Of a DNA stretch of 64,000 bases, positions 44,626 through 64,000 are shown one piece after another. A program made the position numbers and the translations under genes. A model generated the notes under the pieces. It was not told the DNA's origin. It ran no database searches and saw nothing but the letters and a program-made list of their open reading frames with translations. Numbering within the stretch: position 1 is the first letter of the stretch; each line of letters opens with the position of its first letter. Source of the stretch: Piliocolobus tephrosceles (Eukaryota > Chordata > Mammalia > Primates > Cercopithecidae); assembly GCF_002776525.5 (NCBI RefSeq), contig NC_045439.1:156867747-156931746 (forward strand), written 5' to 3'.

Positions 44626-45982
44626 CTTCATAAATTACTTCAGTAGTTTCAGGATACAAAATCAATGGGACAAAAATCAGTAGCATTTCTATACACCTAT
44701 AACAACCAAATTGAGAACCAAACCAAGAACTCAATCCTATTTACAATAGCTATGAAAAAAATACCTAGGAAAATATTTAACCAAGGAAGTGAAAGATCTC
44801 TACAAGGAGAACTACAAAACACTGATGAAAGAAATTGTAGATGACACAAACAAATGGAAGAACATCCCATGCTCCTGGATTAGAAGAATCAATACTGTTA
44901 AAATGATCATGCTGCCCAAAGCAATCTACGGATTCAATGCAATTCCTATCAAACTACTGTGTTAGCCTGTTCTCGAATTGCTACAGATACTTGAAACTGG
45001 GTAATTTTTAAAGAAAAAAGGTTTAATTGGCTCACAGTTCTGTTGGCTGACAGGAGACGTGATTCTGGCATCTTCTCAGTTTCTGGGGAGGCCTCAGGAA
45101 ACTTACAATCATAGTGGAAGGCAAAGGGAGAGTGAGGAGTCTCACATGGTGGGAGCAGGAGCCAGAGAGAGACCGGCAAGGTGCCATACCCTTTTAAACA
45201 ATCAGATCTCATGAGCACTCACTCACTATACAGTACCAAAGGGGCATGGTATTAAACCATTCATAAGAAACTGCCTCCATGATCCAATCACCTCCCACCA
45301 GGCCCCACCTGCAACACTGGGGATTACAATTTCACATGAGATTTGGTGGGGATACAGATCCAAATAATATCAATTACCAATGTCATTTTTCACAAAATTA
45401 AAAAAAAAATCCTAAAATTGATATGGAACCAGAAAAGAGCCTGAATAGCAAAAGCAATCTTAAGCAAAAAGAACAAAGCTGGAGGCATCACATTACCTGC
45501 CTTTAAACTATGCTACAAGCTATAGTAACCAAAACAGCATGGTACTAGTATAAAAATAGACACATAGATCAATGGAATGGAATAGGGAACCCAGAAATAA
45601 AGCCACATACCTACAACCAACAGCTCTTTAACAACATAAACAAAAATATACAGCAGGGAAAGGACACCCTATTCAATAAATAGCACTGGGAAAATTGGCC
45701 AGTCATATGCAGAAGAATGAAACTGGACTTATATATAAAAATTAGCTCAAGATAGGATTGAAGACTTAAATGTAAGACCTGAAACTATACAAATCTTAGA
45801 AGAAAACCTAACAAAAACTCTTCTGGACGTTGGCCTAGACAAAGAATTTATGATTAAGACCTCAAATGGAAATGCAACAAAAATGAAAAAAGACAAATAG
45901 GACTTAAACTAAAATGCTTCTGCACAGCAAAGAAATAATCAGCAGAGTAAAACAACAACCTACAGAATGGGAAAAACGTTTG
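44626..45982 (+). mobile_element. Twin-primed L1, inverted 5' part: ORF2, plus
   Basis: Plus-strand ORF2: gatacaaaatcaatgggaca at 44652, gatcatgctgcccaaagcaa at 44904, aggcatcacattacctgcc near 45483 and acagaatgggaaaaacgtt at 45962. Its far end is the same ORF2 position as the end of the direct part, as expected for 5' inversion. An MST LTR interrupts it. Confidence 0.93.
44958..45372 (-). mobile_element. MST/THE-like solo LTR (ERVL-MaLR), minus
   Basis: Complete LTR on the minus strand, from tgtgttagcctgttctcg to ccaaataatatca, with 5-base target duplication actac / attac. L1 sequence is continuous across it (aactac then caatgtc). No internal region remains. Confidence 0.93.
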
Positions 45983-46157
45983 GAAAGGATGTTTTTAAGA
46001 GATCAGAAGAGACAAAACATTCTTGAAGATATAAAGTAGATGGAATCAGATTGGTGGCAGTTCTAGAATTTGGGTCCAGAATAAACCTGCTAGCATTGCT
46101 CCAAAATAAAATTGGAAATTGTACTAAAGGTTTAGGTAGTGCTGAAGAGAAAGAGAG

Positions 46158-46447
46158 GGCTGGGCGCAGTGGCTCACGCCTATAATCCCAGCACTTTGGG
46201 AGGCCAAGGGGGGCAGATCACCAGAGATCAGGAGACCAGCCTGTCCAATGTGGTGAAATCCCATCTCTACTAAAAATACACACACACACAAAATTAGCTG
46301 GGTGTGGTGGCACACATCTGTAATCCCAGCTACTCAGGAGACTGAGACAGGAGAAGGCAGGGGTTGCAGTGAGTGGAGATCGCACCACTGCTCTGCAGTC
46401 TGGGTGACAGAGTGAGACTATGTCTCAAAAAAAAAGAGAGATAGAAA
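46158..46447 (+). mobile_element. Alu (S-like), plus, with deletions
   Basis: Alu from ggctgggcgcagtggc; right arm lacks about 15 bases near 46358 and the linker has a CA run. Flanks share gagaaagaga-type sequence, so the exact duplication is uncertain. Confidence 0.95.
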
Positions 46448-46461
46448 GAGAGAGAAAGAGG

Positions 46462-46817
46462 ATATTGGGGCTGGAGACTAGAATCAGTACCTTCAGGTAA
46501 CAGCTGCATGGAGTGGAGACAAGGAGGATACCTACTAAGAAGTCAAGCAACTCAGAGAATCTAAATGTCAGCCTGTCTAGTCACAGGTCAACTCGTTGCT
46601 ATGTCAGAAAAGCGATCAGTTCTAGAAAACTAAAAACACATTCTAAAATAAAAAATCGAATGACTGTTTCCCAAAGAATGGGCCTAACCAAAGATCTTAT
46701 CAGAGAACTAAAGACTGAACAGAGGAATTCTCTTAGAATAAGGTGTGAAACAAGATGATAGGGATAAAGCCAAATAAGTCAGCAATTATAATTAATATGA
46801 CCAACGTGTAGTGCTCA
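46462..46817. other. single-copy stretch with an 81-codon frame
   Basis: About 355 bases, AT-rich. The 46513-46758 plus frame is Ser/Lys/Arg-rich with no known motif; I do not call it a gene. Confidence 0.45.
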
Positions 46818-47015
46818 TAGAGTATTTGGGTTCAAATCCTGCCCAATCCTTTATTGGCTTTCTGATCTTGGGTAGGTCATGGAGCCACTCAAATCCTCAG
46901 TTTCTTCAGCTGTTAACTGGGGACAACCAGAAGAACTACCTATAGGATAGGTTTGAGCACTGTATGAAATAACTTGGGTAAAGTGCTCAGGAGATTGCTT
47001 GAATTGAGTAGGACT
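46818..47015 (+). repeat. MIR, plus
   Basis: gggttcaaatcctgcccaat at 46828, ctgatcttgggtaggtcatg at 46862, ctcagtttcttcagctgtta near 46896 and gtaaagtgctcagg near 46978. Confidence 0.85.
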
Positions 47016-47189
47016 CAATATTGCGTAGCTACATTTCTATCACTATTAATGTTACTAATAGGGCATCAGACATGCTAAAAATAAATACCTACAACAGAGT
47101 GGAGACCCTGCCACTAAAAACATAAATAAGTAAATAAAATATAAAACCATATTAACATTCACAAAAGTATTCTAAAATAAAATTATTCA

Positions 47190-47710
47190 GGAATGTTGAA
47201 AATTAAATGACAAAGGTAGTCACTTGTTTACAAAATCAGTGAAAGATGAGAAATGTGAAATTAAAAAAAGGAATTTAAAGCCAAAAATATTCAATAGGAC
47301 AGATTTTATATTTACACATAAGAATATGAAGACACTAGAACAGCAGTGAATCTTTATGCCTGAACAACATGCTATCAAAATACATAAAGAAAGATGAATT
47401 GACAAGTTAACAGTCAAAATGAAAGGATTTAGTAACTTTCACAGAAAAGAACTGACGTAATAGACAAAAAGCAGTTTTAGATATTGAGATCCCAAGGCTG
47501 ACTCAATAGTAATATACAGAATTTTGAACTCAGGATAGAATATACACTCTTTGTAAGTACACATATACTATCTACAAAAATTGACATAGTAATAAACCAA
47601 AAAGTCTCAATGAATTTCAAAAAGTGGAAAACACTCAGGCTAATTTTCTAACTACCATGCAATAAAACCAGAAATTAGAAATAACGAAGAAAAGAATATC
47701 CCCAATCAAA

Positions 47711-47741
<31 letters not shown>

Positions 47742-48590
47742 GAAAAAGCTGTATGTATTTGGAGATAAAAACAAAACAGAGAGGCATTCTTTTATTTATG
47801 CATAAACCAGGAAATCATGGTTGCGATTGCCAACAGTTTATACTGGAACAAGGGCTCAGTGCAGTAAAGCCAGCAGGGTGTGGCCAAAAAATGTAAGAAG
47901 ACAAGGGAAAATAAATGAACTCTAAATGTTAGGAGACAAAGCATAGAAAGTAGAAATTTTAAAATAAAAAAGCAGAAATTAATGAAACAAACAAGCAGGG
48001 CAAACAACAAAATTTGATAAGCCCCAAATTGAGTTCTTTGAAAATTGCTAATACAACTGTGAAACCACTGGCAGACTTGACCCAGAAAAAAAGAAGGAAG
48101 AATTATAAAAGAAATATAACTATAAATAGGGAAGATATTTAAAACTTATAATCAACTCTATAGAAATAAATTGGACAATGTGTAAGAAATGAATATTTTT
48201 ATAAAAATGTAAATTACTACAATTAACAGAAGAGTCCGAAGACCCAAATTCTTGCTGGTTCTGTTGAAGAAATTGTAAAGGTAGTCAGAGATCCAGCCCT
48301 GAAACAGGCTGCAAATTCAGGTAGTGCTATGGGGGAGGCTAGTGAACCTTCAAGGAGCATGTGATTCCCGTTATTCAAACTGTCAGAGCACAGGAACAGA
48401 TGGAAAGTTTTCCTTCTCCTTCCAAGTCTAGCAAAATCTTGATAACAAAACTCATTTGAACGACAAGTATATGAAGCAATGCATATGTTGATTAGCTTGA
48501 TTTAGCCATTCCACATATATCAAAACATCATGTTGTACACCACAAATATACACAATTTTTATTTGTCAATTAAAAAATAAACAAAAACAA
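47190..48590 (+). mobile_element. L1M fragments (ORF2, then 3' end), plus
   Basis: ORF2 landmarks agaatatacactctttgtaa near 47536, ccatgcaataaaaccagaaa at 47656, attgagttctttgaaaattg near 48028; RT-region traces to 48440; then an L1MA-like 3' end with catcatgttgtacaccacaa at 48526. Internal deletion is implied. A pure A then AAAAG run at 47708-47750 interrupts it. Confidence 0.75.
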
Positions 48591-48861
48591 AACTTATTTG
48601 CACTCAAAGGGTACAGAAGTTTGCATGGAAATGCTTCAAAAAGGCCTGGAAATAATCCAGATGCTAGCAGGCTACCTCCTACAGGGCTGGGACAGTGGCT
48701 GGAGAAAGAGGGCTTTCACTTTTTACCCTACACACTTCTGTACAATTTTATCTTTTTTCAGTAAGTATGTATGAGTGGATTAACAATGCAATAGTTGTTT
48801 AATGGATTCATTATTTTATTACTTTTTAAACCGTAAGAAGAGGTGGGAACTATTACCTATA
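48591..48861. other. unassigned, perhaps old L1 3' UTR
   Basis: About 270 bases; caaaaaggcctggaaataat and a ttttaccctacacacttctg segment hint at an old L1 3' UTR. Confidence 0.35.
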
Positions 48862-49085
48862 TAAGGGGTTGGCAAATTTTTTTCTGTAGAGAGCAAGATA
48901 GTAAACATTTCGGTCTTTGGGGGCCATGCAGTCTGTCGCAACTACTCAGCCTTGGTGGCTAGCATGGAAGCAACCATAGACTATATGTGAATGAATGGAT
49001 GTGGCCGTGCTCCATTAAAATTTTATTTCAAAAACAGGCTGCGGGTTGGGTTTGGTCCACTGCCATAATTTGCTAAATCTGATTT
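48862..49085. mobile_element. hAT-superfamily MITE
   Basis: aaggggttggcaaattttt at the left end, ggtctttgggggccatgc in the middle and gtttggtccactgccataat at the right end match a hAT MITE whose ends read roughly GGGTTGGCAAA and its complement. The exact family is not named. Confidence 0.7.
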
Positions 49086-49440
49086 CTATATCAGTGGGAA
49101 AATTGGTATTTTGATATATGTTATTAAACCTCAGTCCAATATTTTATTCATTTGTTTAAAAATACTTATTTAAATATATTATGTTCCAGGCACTGTTCTA
49201 GGAACTAGGAGTACTAGGAACATAGCAGTGAATAACACAAAGCCACTGTCATCATGATGGTTGCATTGTACTCTGAGAAAACAGGCAACAAGCACACGAA
49301 GAACAAAAACAACAACGAAAAAACAAAAATCATGCTGAAGAATGATACCTGCTGTAAAGAAAACGAAGCAGGAAAAGAGATAGAGGGCGCTGGAGTGGGG
49401 GTTGGTACAGTTTTAGAGAGGATGGTAAGAAAAGCCTCTG

Positions 49441-49790
<350 letters not shown>

Positions 49791-50084
49791 TCAGGAGAAG
49801 GCTGATGTGTCTACAGGGTCTGAGGGGTGGGGTGATGGGGTAATGGTGGTACAGTGATAAGAGGGACTCGAGGGCCCGGTCAGTGACTCGGAGGAAGACA
49901 ACGTGGTGAAGAGTGGTAAGATCCTGAACACAGTTTGAAGGTGAAGCTGGCAGAATACTGGGATGTGGGGTGAGGGAAAGAGAAGAGTGGAGAATGATTC
50001 AAGTCTTTGGACAGAATGGCCATTTGCTAAGACCTGAGCAAGCAGTGGGTTTGACGGGGCGCTAATTCTGAGTTGTTATTGTTT

Positions 50085-50387
<303 letters not shown>

Positions 50388-51186
50388 CCGGTTTGCATGT
50401 GTTGCTGGGGCTGCCTATTAGACGGCAAGTGGCTTCTGTGAATAAGCAGCGAATTGGAGAGTCTGGGGTTCAGGGAAGGGTCAGGCTGGAGAGGCAAATA
50501 TGGTACTTACAGGGTAGAGGCCCATGAGATCATCAGGAAAGCACTCAGAGAGTGTGCAATGTCGAAGACGTGGGGCCCTGGAGCACCATAAGGATACAGG
50601 ATCCAGGAATCAGAAAAAGAGAGGAAAAGCTGGGCAGGAGAGCACGGAGGAACACAGGGAAGTGTGGGTCTTAGAACCCAAGAGAAATGTTAATGAAAGG
50701 CCAAAAGGTTAACCTTAACGAGAGAGTGGGGTACAGAATAGGTTCAAGAAGGAATGTGAAGTGAGGAAGTCAAATCCAGCGCTTGGAGGCCCTGGCTTTG
50801 GGACAGAGAACTGGTCCCCGCAGAGCACGGTCTGGGGCCAGTGTGACCTTTTACCTCTGCTCACTGCAGGACAACCAGAGCTCCATCCCAGGCTGTGCTG
50901 GGCTCTGAAATTAAAAGGTGCATTGAAAAGGCTGCTTCGCCTTTTGTGTGTATGCCGGGGTAGGAGGGCGTGGAGGGTGACGGCTGCTGGAAGAAGGCAA
51001 GGAATGAAACAAAAATGGCCAATACATTCTGATAAGCACGAAAACAGGGGCTGGCACAAGCGTGTATGGAAACAGAGGAGGCTCCCATCCCATTTGCCCA
51101 GGTCTGTTCGGTGGAGGACAAGGGGAGTTTGAAAATAAGATGCCCAAGGACTTAATCAACCAAAGAGCCTGGACCCTCCATCCGTT

Positions 51187-51200
51187 GTTGCCATGGTGAC
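51187..51200. promoter_or_regulatory. RFX X-box-like motif
   Basis: GTTGCCATGGTGAC matches the RFX X-box form (GTTGCC, short spacer, GGTGAC-type half-site). Motif match only. Confidence 0.3.
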
Positions 51201-51389
51201 CATGCCCATGTGGGCAGAGTCCGGTTGGTGGTAGTTTGGCTGTTTCCTATCCAAGGCAGAAGCCCTGGTGGGCAGGGGTAGGTGGGAGGACCGTGTTTCC
51301 ATCCTTAAGCTTAAGAACCAGGCCAGCCCATCTCAGGTCTGTGCGGGGCACACGCATCCTGTGGGTGAGATGCACCAAGTCATTGCAAG

Positions 51390-51490
51390 CCACAGGCTCT
51401 AGAAAGAGCACAGAACATGGGACCTGGAGCAAGTCACTTCAGCTCAGAGCCTCAGTTTCCAAGCCTGCCATTTTGGGGAGCTGTGGTTCA
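51390..51490 (+). repeat. MIR fragment, plus
   Basis: ggagcaagtcacttcagctc and agcctcagtttccaagcc are the MIR core in order. Confidence 0.6.
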
Positions 51491-52416
51491 TGGGACCAGG
51501 GAGTGAGCAATTCTAGGTAGAATACATGACCAGCATCTCTTTCTACTTCTCCCATACGACTCCCTTTTCAACGGATTAAATATTTGTGAGCCGAAGCACA
51601 ACGCGGGCTTCATTTCTCCCTGCATGCTGCAGCCTTGTCTGGACGTGGTGTGTCACCTGTCTCTGGCAGCCACCAGCTGTCCTCTGGGCTGCTGCTGTAG
51701 GCTTCTCATTGGTGGATCCGAGGTCCTGGATGCTGCCGCCTTGGTGAATGCACAGTGATATGTGTGGGTAGGGGCAGAAGCTCCTCGAAGTTATTCTTTG
51801 CACTCACAGATTGAGTTTATCCCATGATGAAGCTCAAAATCGATTATGCGTTTCTATCTCCTCTGTTGTAGTTCTCCTCAACGTACGCTTCCGTGAGTGA
51901 GCAAGGTTGTCTGTTTTGACAGCCGAATGAACAGAAAAAGGAGGTTTTAAAAGCAAAAGTCTGCTGTGTCCCAGTTTCCCAGTTAACTACATTCTCTCTA
52001 GCCATTCATGGCATGAAGACAGAAAAATCACAAGCAATCACCGTGCATTTTCTGAAATCAGTCTCAACTGCTGAGTGGAAACGTGCCACTCTGAGGGACT
52101 TCCTTCTGGCCCAGCTTTTGTGACATGTTGTGTGGTTGCGGTCGTATTTCATCCCACCTTGTCCTCCAGTGCTGAGCTCAAGGATTTGGGAAGGCACATG
52201 GTGCCATCCCAAGGTCACAGGGAGGGGCTTTTACCACAGCAGATGTGTGTGCAGTTCACATGTCCTCGACGGCCGTTGGAGTCACAATTGATTTTGATGT
52301 TAATATGGCAAAATCCATTAAGGAGAAAAACTTTCCCCCATTCATTGACTCACAACCCAAGTAGAAATTGTTTTTTGACATTATCCATATTCCTGCTCGT
52401 TCCTTGAGGCATATTT

Positions 52417-52672
<256 letters not shown>

Positions 52673-52678
52673 GAAAGA

Positions 52679-53443
<765 letters not shown>

Positions 53444-53483
53444 TAATTTCATCAAAAAAAAAAAAAAAAAAGACAGAAACATC

Positions 53484-53560
53484 CAGAATAATGTTTGACC
53501 AAAGATCAGGGCAGTGACCTAGCCAAACTGACACATAAAATTAATTATCACACCATCGTA
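53484..53560 (-). mobile_element. ERVL-type LTR fragment (MLT2-like), minus
   Basis: aatgtttgaccaaagatcag and ccaaactgacacataaaatt are the reverse of the LTR start seen at 54156 on the plus strand. Confidence 0.65.
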
Positions 53561-53944
53561 ACACTGTCCCTGCAGAGAAGACTAAAAACGAAAAGACAGA
53601 AGAAAGAAGGAGCTAGGACCCAGGAATAGGTGGGATGTATCAAGCAATAAGAATCAAGATACTGTGCTTCCACAAGACACAAGAAAGAAATTCAAAATCT
53701 AGAAAGATCTGTAGCACTGCTTAATTCAATGCATGTGCCTCAGGTATTTCCGGGGGCTGGTGGGGGGCCAGTCCCAGGCAAACTGAAGGTGCAGAAGCAG
53801 TGCTGGGATTAGCTTAGTCAGCAGGCCTGGTATGCATGGACTAGTTGCATAAAGTACTGGAAGCCTTGGACCTGGTGGTTGTCTTCAGAGTAAAAAAAGA
53901 GATAAGCAGAAGAATGCAGTCTGCAAGCTGCTGAGTCAGTTACC
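53561..53944. other. single-copy stretch
   Basis: About 380 bases with no recognised repeat. Confidence 0.5.
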
Positions 53945-54155
53945 ACTTAGCATGACTTGAGTGCCAAAGATATGCCAGGCATAGAGTAGTTTGGGGCACA
54001 GAAGAATGGATCAGAGGAGGTTGCAGGTTTTTGTGCATTTAATCCTTACCACAAATTTATGAGACAGGTGCTGTTCATCATCCTCATTTTCCAGATGAGA
54101 ATCCAAGGCATAGAAAGGTTTAGCAGTTTGCCCGAGGCTGCATAATACTTGTGGT
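53945..54155 (-). repeat. MIR, minus
   Basis: gtgcatttaatccttaccac near 54035, atcctcattttccagatgag near 54080 and gtttagcagtttgcccgagg near 54118 are the MIR on the minus strand. Confidence 0.85.
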
Positions 54156-56937
<2,782 letters not shown>

Positions 56938-57612
56938 TTTAAAAACGGGCTTCATCGAATGAGGGGAAGAAGGAAAAGGAGGCACCAGAATCCCTTTCGA
57001 ATATAGCTTCTTCCTGAGCCACCGACCGGTGATGCGCACGACTTCCCCATCTTGGGCTTGGGTTTGGGCTTGGTCCCTCTTGAGCTTGGGAACCAGAGTC
57101 AGAGGGCGGTTCTGGCTGACTTCTATGACTCACCAGTTGAACTCGTCTTGCTCTTCCTCGGGGTCTGACCATGATCTCTGCCTCTGCCTGGACAGCACCT
57201 CCACCGCACACCTGGTTGAACACTTCTGCCACTTGGTTCCCTCGTAGGCCTTTCCACCCTGCTTCCCATCAGGCCCAAGAGGCAATGGTCCCCAGTAAAG
57301 AGCTGACAGCACATGGATTGAAACTTTCTGTGGGTCCTCTTTAACTCTGAAAGCCCGCCCCCAGCACCTCTTCACCCACCCCTGCGCATACCAGCCGCCA
57401 CCTTTGTTCACGCCTTCTGCTCCTCTAGCTCCTGAAGGCGGCGCCCATCCTCCCATCATCATGTAGTCAGTGCCAGCCCCGTGCCTGCTGGTTGTAAACA
57501 CCAGCACATTGAAGTCACATTGAATCACTTCACTGCAGAAAAGCCCACCCCAAGAGACGAGCTGCGGGAAAGATGGTTTGGGGGCCGCTTTCCCTGAGCT
57601 TTCCTGGTATGT
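56938..57612 (-). pseudogene. unidentified coding-like block, one in-frame stop
   Basis: I do not recognise this gene. On the minus strand one frame is open from about 57610 to 57132 (about 159 codons), meets a single TGA right after DEFNW, then stays open to about 56940 (63 codons). The region is clearly GC-richer than its flanks. Notable residues: a Gly/Trp-rich segment (GGGWYAQGWVKRCWGRAF), an acidic DPEEEQDEF run, and a basic ITGRWLRKKLYSKG run after the stop. The TGA overlaps a perfect donor form (CTG|GTGAGT at 57134/57133), so it could be a true exon end. A second frame (57232-56939) is also open, which weakens the case. Options: decayed retrocopy, exon of an unseen gene, or chance GC-rich frames. 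Confidence 0.35.
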
Positions 57613-57715
57613 TCACACTTCACTTGCCCTTCTAGCTCTAGCTCTTGCCCATCTTCCCAGTGGGAGAAGGTCAGGAACAAAAGAAATGTGTGGCCACTTT
57701 AAGAGGTGGGAAGTG

Positions 57716-58710
<995 letters not shown>

Positions 58711-58854
58711 TTTCTCTGCTTTCTCTTTCTCTTTCTTTCTTTCTTTTTCTTTCTTTTTTTCCTTTTTTTATCTTCCTTCCTTCCCTTTTCTTTTTTTGAG
58801 ACACAGGTATTATAAGGTATTACCATAATATTACATTATTATTATTATTATTAT
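58711..58854. repeat. polypyrimidine and ATT tracts beside an Alu
   Basis: CTTT and CCTT units (58711-58795), an isolated Alu tail-start copy (ttgagacacag at 58796), then ATT repeats (58831-58854) before the Alu body. Confidence 0.9.
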
Positions 58855-60219
<1,365 letters not shown>

Positions 60220-60301
60220 CTTCATTTCTTTATGACATCGGCCAACCCAAACCCCTTCCTAGTAAGAAAGAATCCTTTCTCTTGAGAAGGAAGGAGATTA
60301 G

Positions 60302-61400
<1,099 letters not shown>

Positions 61401-61739
61401 TCTACCTGCAGAATGAAAGCTAAGTCCAGCTTCCTTAACCTATCAATATTTTATGTCTTGCACTTAAAAATCCTCATTAAAACAAGAAAGATATAAATAT
61501 TTCTATTAGATGATTAGAAATCATCCCTCAGGTTGTGTCAGGAGCTGTACAGTTTTATTGGGCATCACAGATGCTTACTTCTATATCATGAGATTTTAGA
61601 GAGAAGCATTGGGTATTTTTATTAAAGTAAAAATCAATGCAGGATTGAAACTCATGATAACATACTGTGGCTGGGTACCTGATATTTTGGTTAGATCATA
61701 ATTAAGCTTACTACTTTTTAGAGCAAACTATGTCCTTAC
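61401..61739. other. single-copy stretch, possible intron side of the exon
   Basis: About 340 AT-rich bases with no recognised repeat. If the candidate exon is real, this is the start of its downstream intron on the minus strand. Confidence 0.45.
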
Positions 61740-61743
61740 CTTC
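61738..61743 (-). promoter_or_regulatory. splice donor candidate
   Basis: AAG|GTAAGG on the minus strand, matching the U1 consensus at nearly every position, ends the open frame of the candidate exon. Confidence 0.5.
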
Positions 61744-62209
61744 GTAATAAAGAAAAAAGTAGGTGAGTAGGTAAGGGCAGAATTCCTCCAGATGAGAGTA
61801 GAAAGCACAGAAGGCTTTTGCACCTTTGAAAAAGAGCTTCAGGAGAAAAGCCTCCACTCTCTTGGGATAGCAATCCTGAGGGAGGATCTCTGGGTACTCC
61901 TTTAAGGAGAAGGCACCATCAGACACCAAGTGCGGGAGCGCCTGACTCACACGGAATTCCTTCAGGATCTTCTCTTTAGAACTCATCAGCATCCGAGAGC
62001 CACTTGTTCCTCTTCTCCTTTTCTCTCTGTGTTCTTGTCTCACTGTCGTAAAACCAAGACTTGGCTCTTCTCTCAAACATCCTGGTGTGTGGAGAACTGG
62101 GGAATATCTCCCTCCTGGGTCTTGCTGCTCTGTGCCCTCCGTGGGCAATGTCCACATTGCATGGACACCTGTAAGCCAAACCATACTGCCACCTGGAATT
62201 ATTACAGAT
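61740..62209 (-). CDS. candidate coding exon, CARD/death-fold-like
   Basis: I cannot name the gene. On the minus strand a pyrimidine-rich acceptor (ccttcctcccgcag, AG at 62211-62210) precedes 470 bases open throughout in one frame, ending TTACGAAG|GTAAGG, a strong donor (G at 61740). The first well-placed ATGs are at 61992 and 61986, in frame; coding from there is 84 codons plus one base, so the intron is phase 1. The 84 residues start MLMSSKEKILKEF and show amphipathic helices with the spaced pattern VEAFLLKLFFKGAKAF then LEEFCPYLLTYF, resembling the last helices of CARD domains (leucine pairs, KG turn, LE-x-x-P-x-L). CARD modules assemble caspase, NLR and BCL10-type signalling complexes. 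The domain call is by eye. Without the next exon it could be a first coding exon, or a fossil one. Confidence 0.5.
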
Positions 62210-63844
<1,635 letters not shown>

Positions 63845-64000
63845 CAGACCAGCCTGGCCAACGGGGTGAAACCCCGTCTCTACTAAAAATACAAAAAAAA
63901 ATTAGCTGGACATGGTGGCACATGCCTGTAATCCCAGCTACTGGGGAAGCTGAGACAGGAGAATGTGTTGAACCTGGGAGGCAGAGGTTGCAGTGAGCCA
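63845..64000 (+). mobile_element. Alu (S-like), plus, 5'-truncated and cut by window end
   Basis: Starts at gaccagcctggccaac, so the first third is missing, and continues past the window in the right arm. Confidence 0.95.

Larger units (their letters stand above)
50781..52416. other. single-copy stretch of moderate GC
   Basis: About 1.6 kb with only a MIR trace. A 123-codon plus frame (50761-51132) overlaps three minus frames of 80-114 codons, which argues that all are GC-driven chance frames. An X-box-like motif lies at 51187. Confidence 0.5.

Noticed and set aside
50715..51132. Overlapping frames of 114 and 123 codons
   Set aside because: Four overlapping frames on both strands in GC-rich DNA with no domain; typical of chance openness.

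Overview
This window looks like nuclear DNA from a catarrhine primate, probably human or a great ape. The evidence is about 34 Alu elements (AluJ- to AluY-like), LINE-1 copies spanning old L1M to young L1PA-type 3' ends, and MIR, L2, MaLR LTRs (MST, MLT1) and hAT MITEs such as MER5A. I cannot tell human from ape by eye. No complete gene, tRNA, rRNA, CRISPR array or prokaryotic feature is present. Most short reading frames are translations of Alu or L1. The setting is intergenic or intronic. Repeat family names are from memory and are approximate below superfamily level.

Layout. 0-2.3 kb: single-copy. 2.3-17.1 kb: a LINE-1 block, mostly minus strand, holding several L1s, a young L1 3' end inside an older L1 (7442-7718), and a near full-length L1 (11018-16485) whose middle 2.3 kb, carrying ORF1 and the first part of ORF2, is inverted. 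17-22.4 kb: mixed single-copy DNA with MIRs, MER5A, a TG microsatellite and Alus. 22.4-25.4 kb: two minus-strand L1 3' halves. 25.4-35.5 kb: single-copy DNA, a TTA array with a 10-N assembly gap, nested L1/hAT/Alu/MST insertions, MLT1 fragments and a long polypyrimidine tract. 35.7-38.6 kb: AT-rich and almost free of recognisable repeats. 38.6-48.6 kb: L1s again, including a textbook 5'-inverted (twin-primed) copy at 43346-45982. 49-53 kb: a long L2 followed by single-copy DNA. 53-64 kb: Alus, an ERVL-type LTR and single-copy DNA.

Two stretches look protein-coding or once coding. Minus-strand 61740-62209 is a 470-base candidate exon, open throughout in one frame, between a good acceptor and a strong AAG|GTAAGG donor; its last 84 codons have a helical, CARD/death-fold-like hydrophobic pattern. 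Minus-strand 56938-57612 is a GC-richer block with a long frame broken by one TGA, which may be a retrocopy or a decayed exon. I could not name either gene. I found no novel multi-gene system. The most informative signals are these two candidates and the structures of the rearranged L1s.
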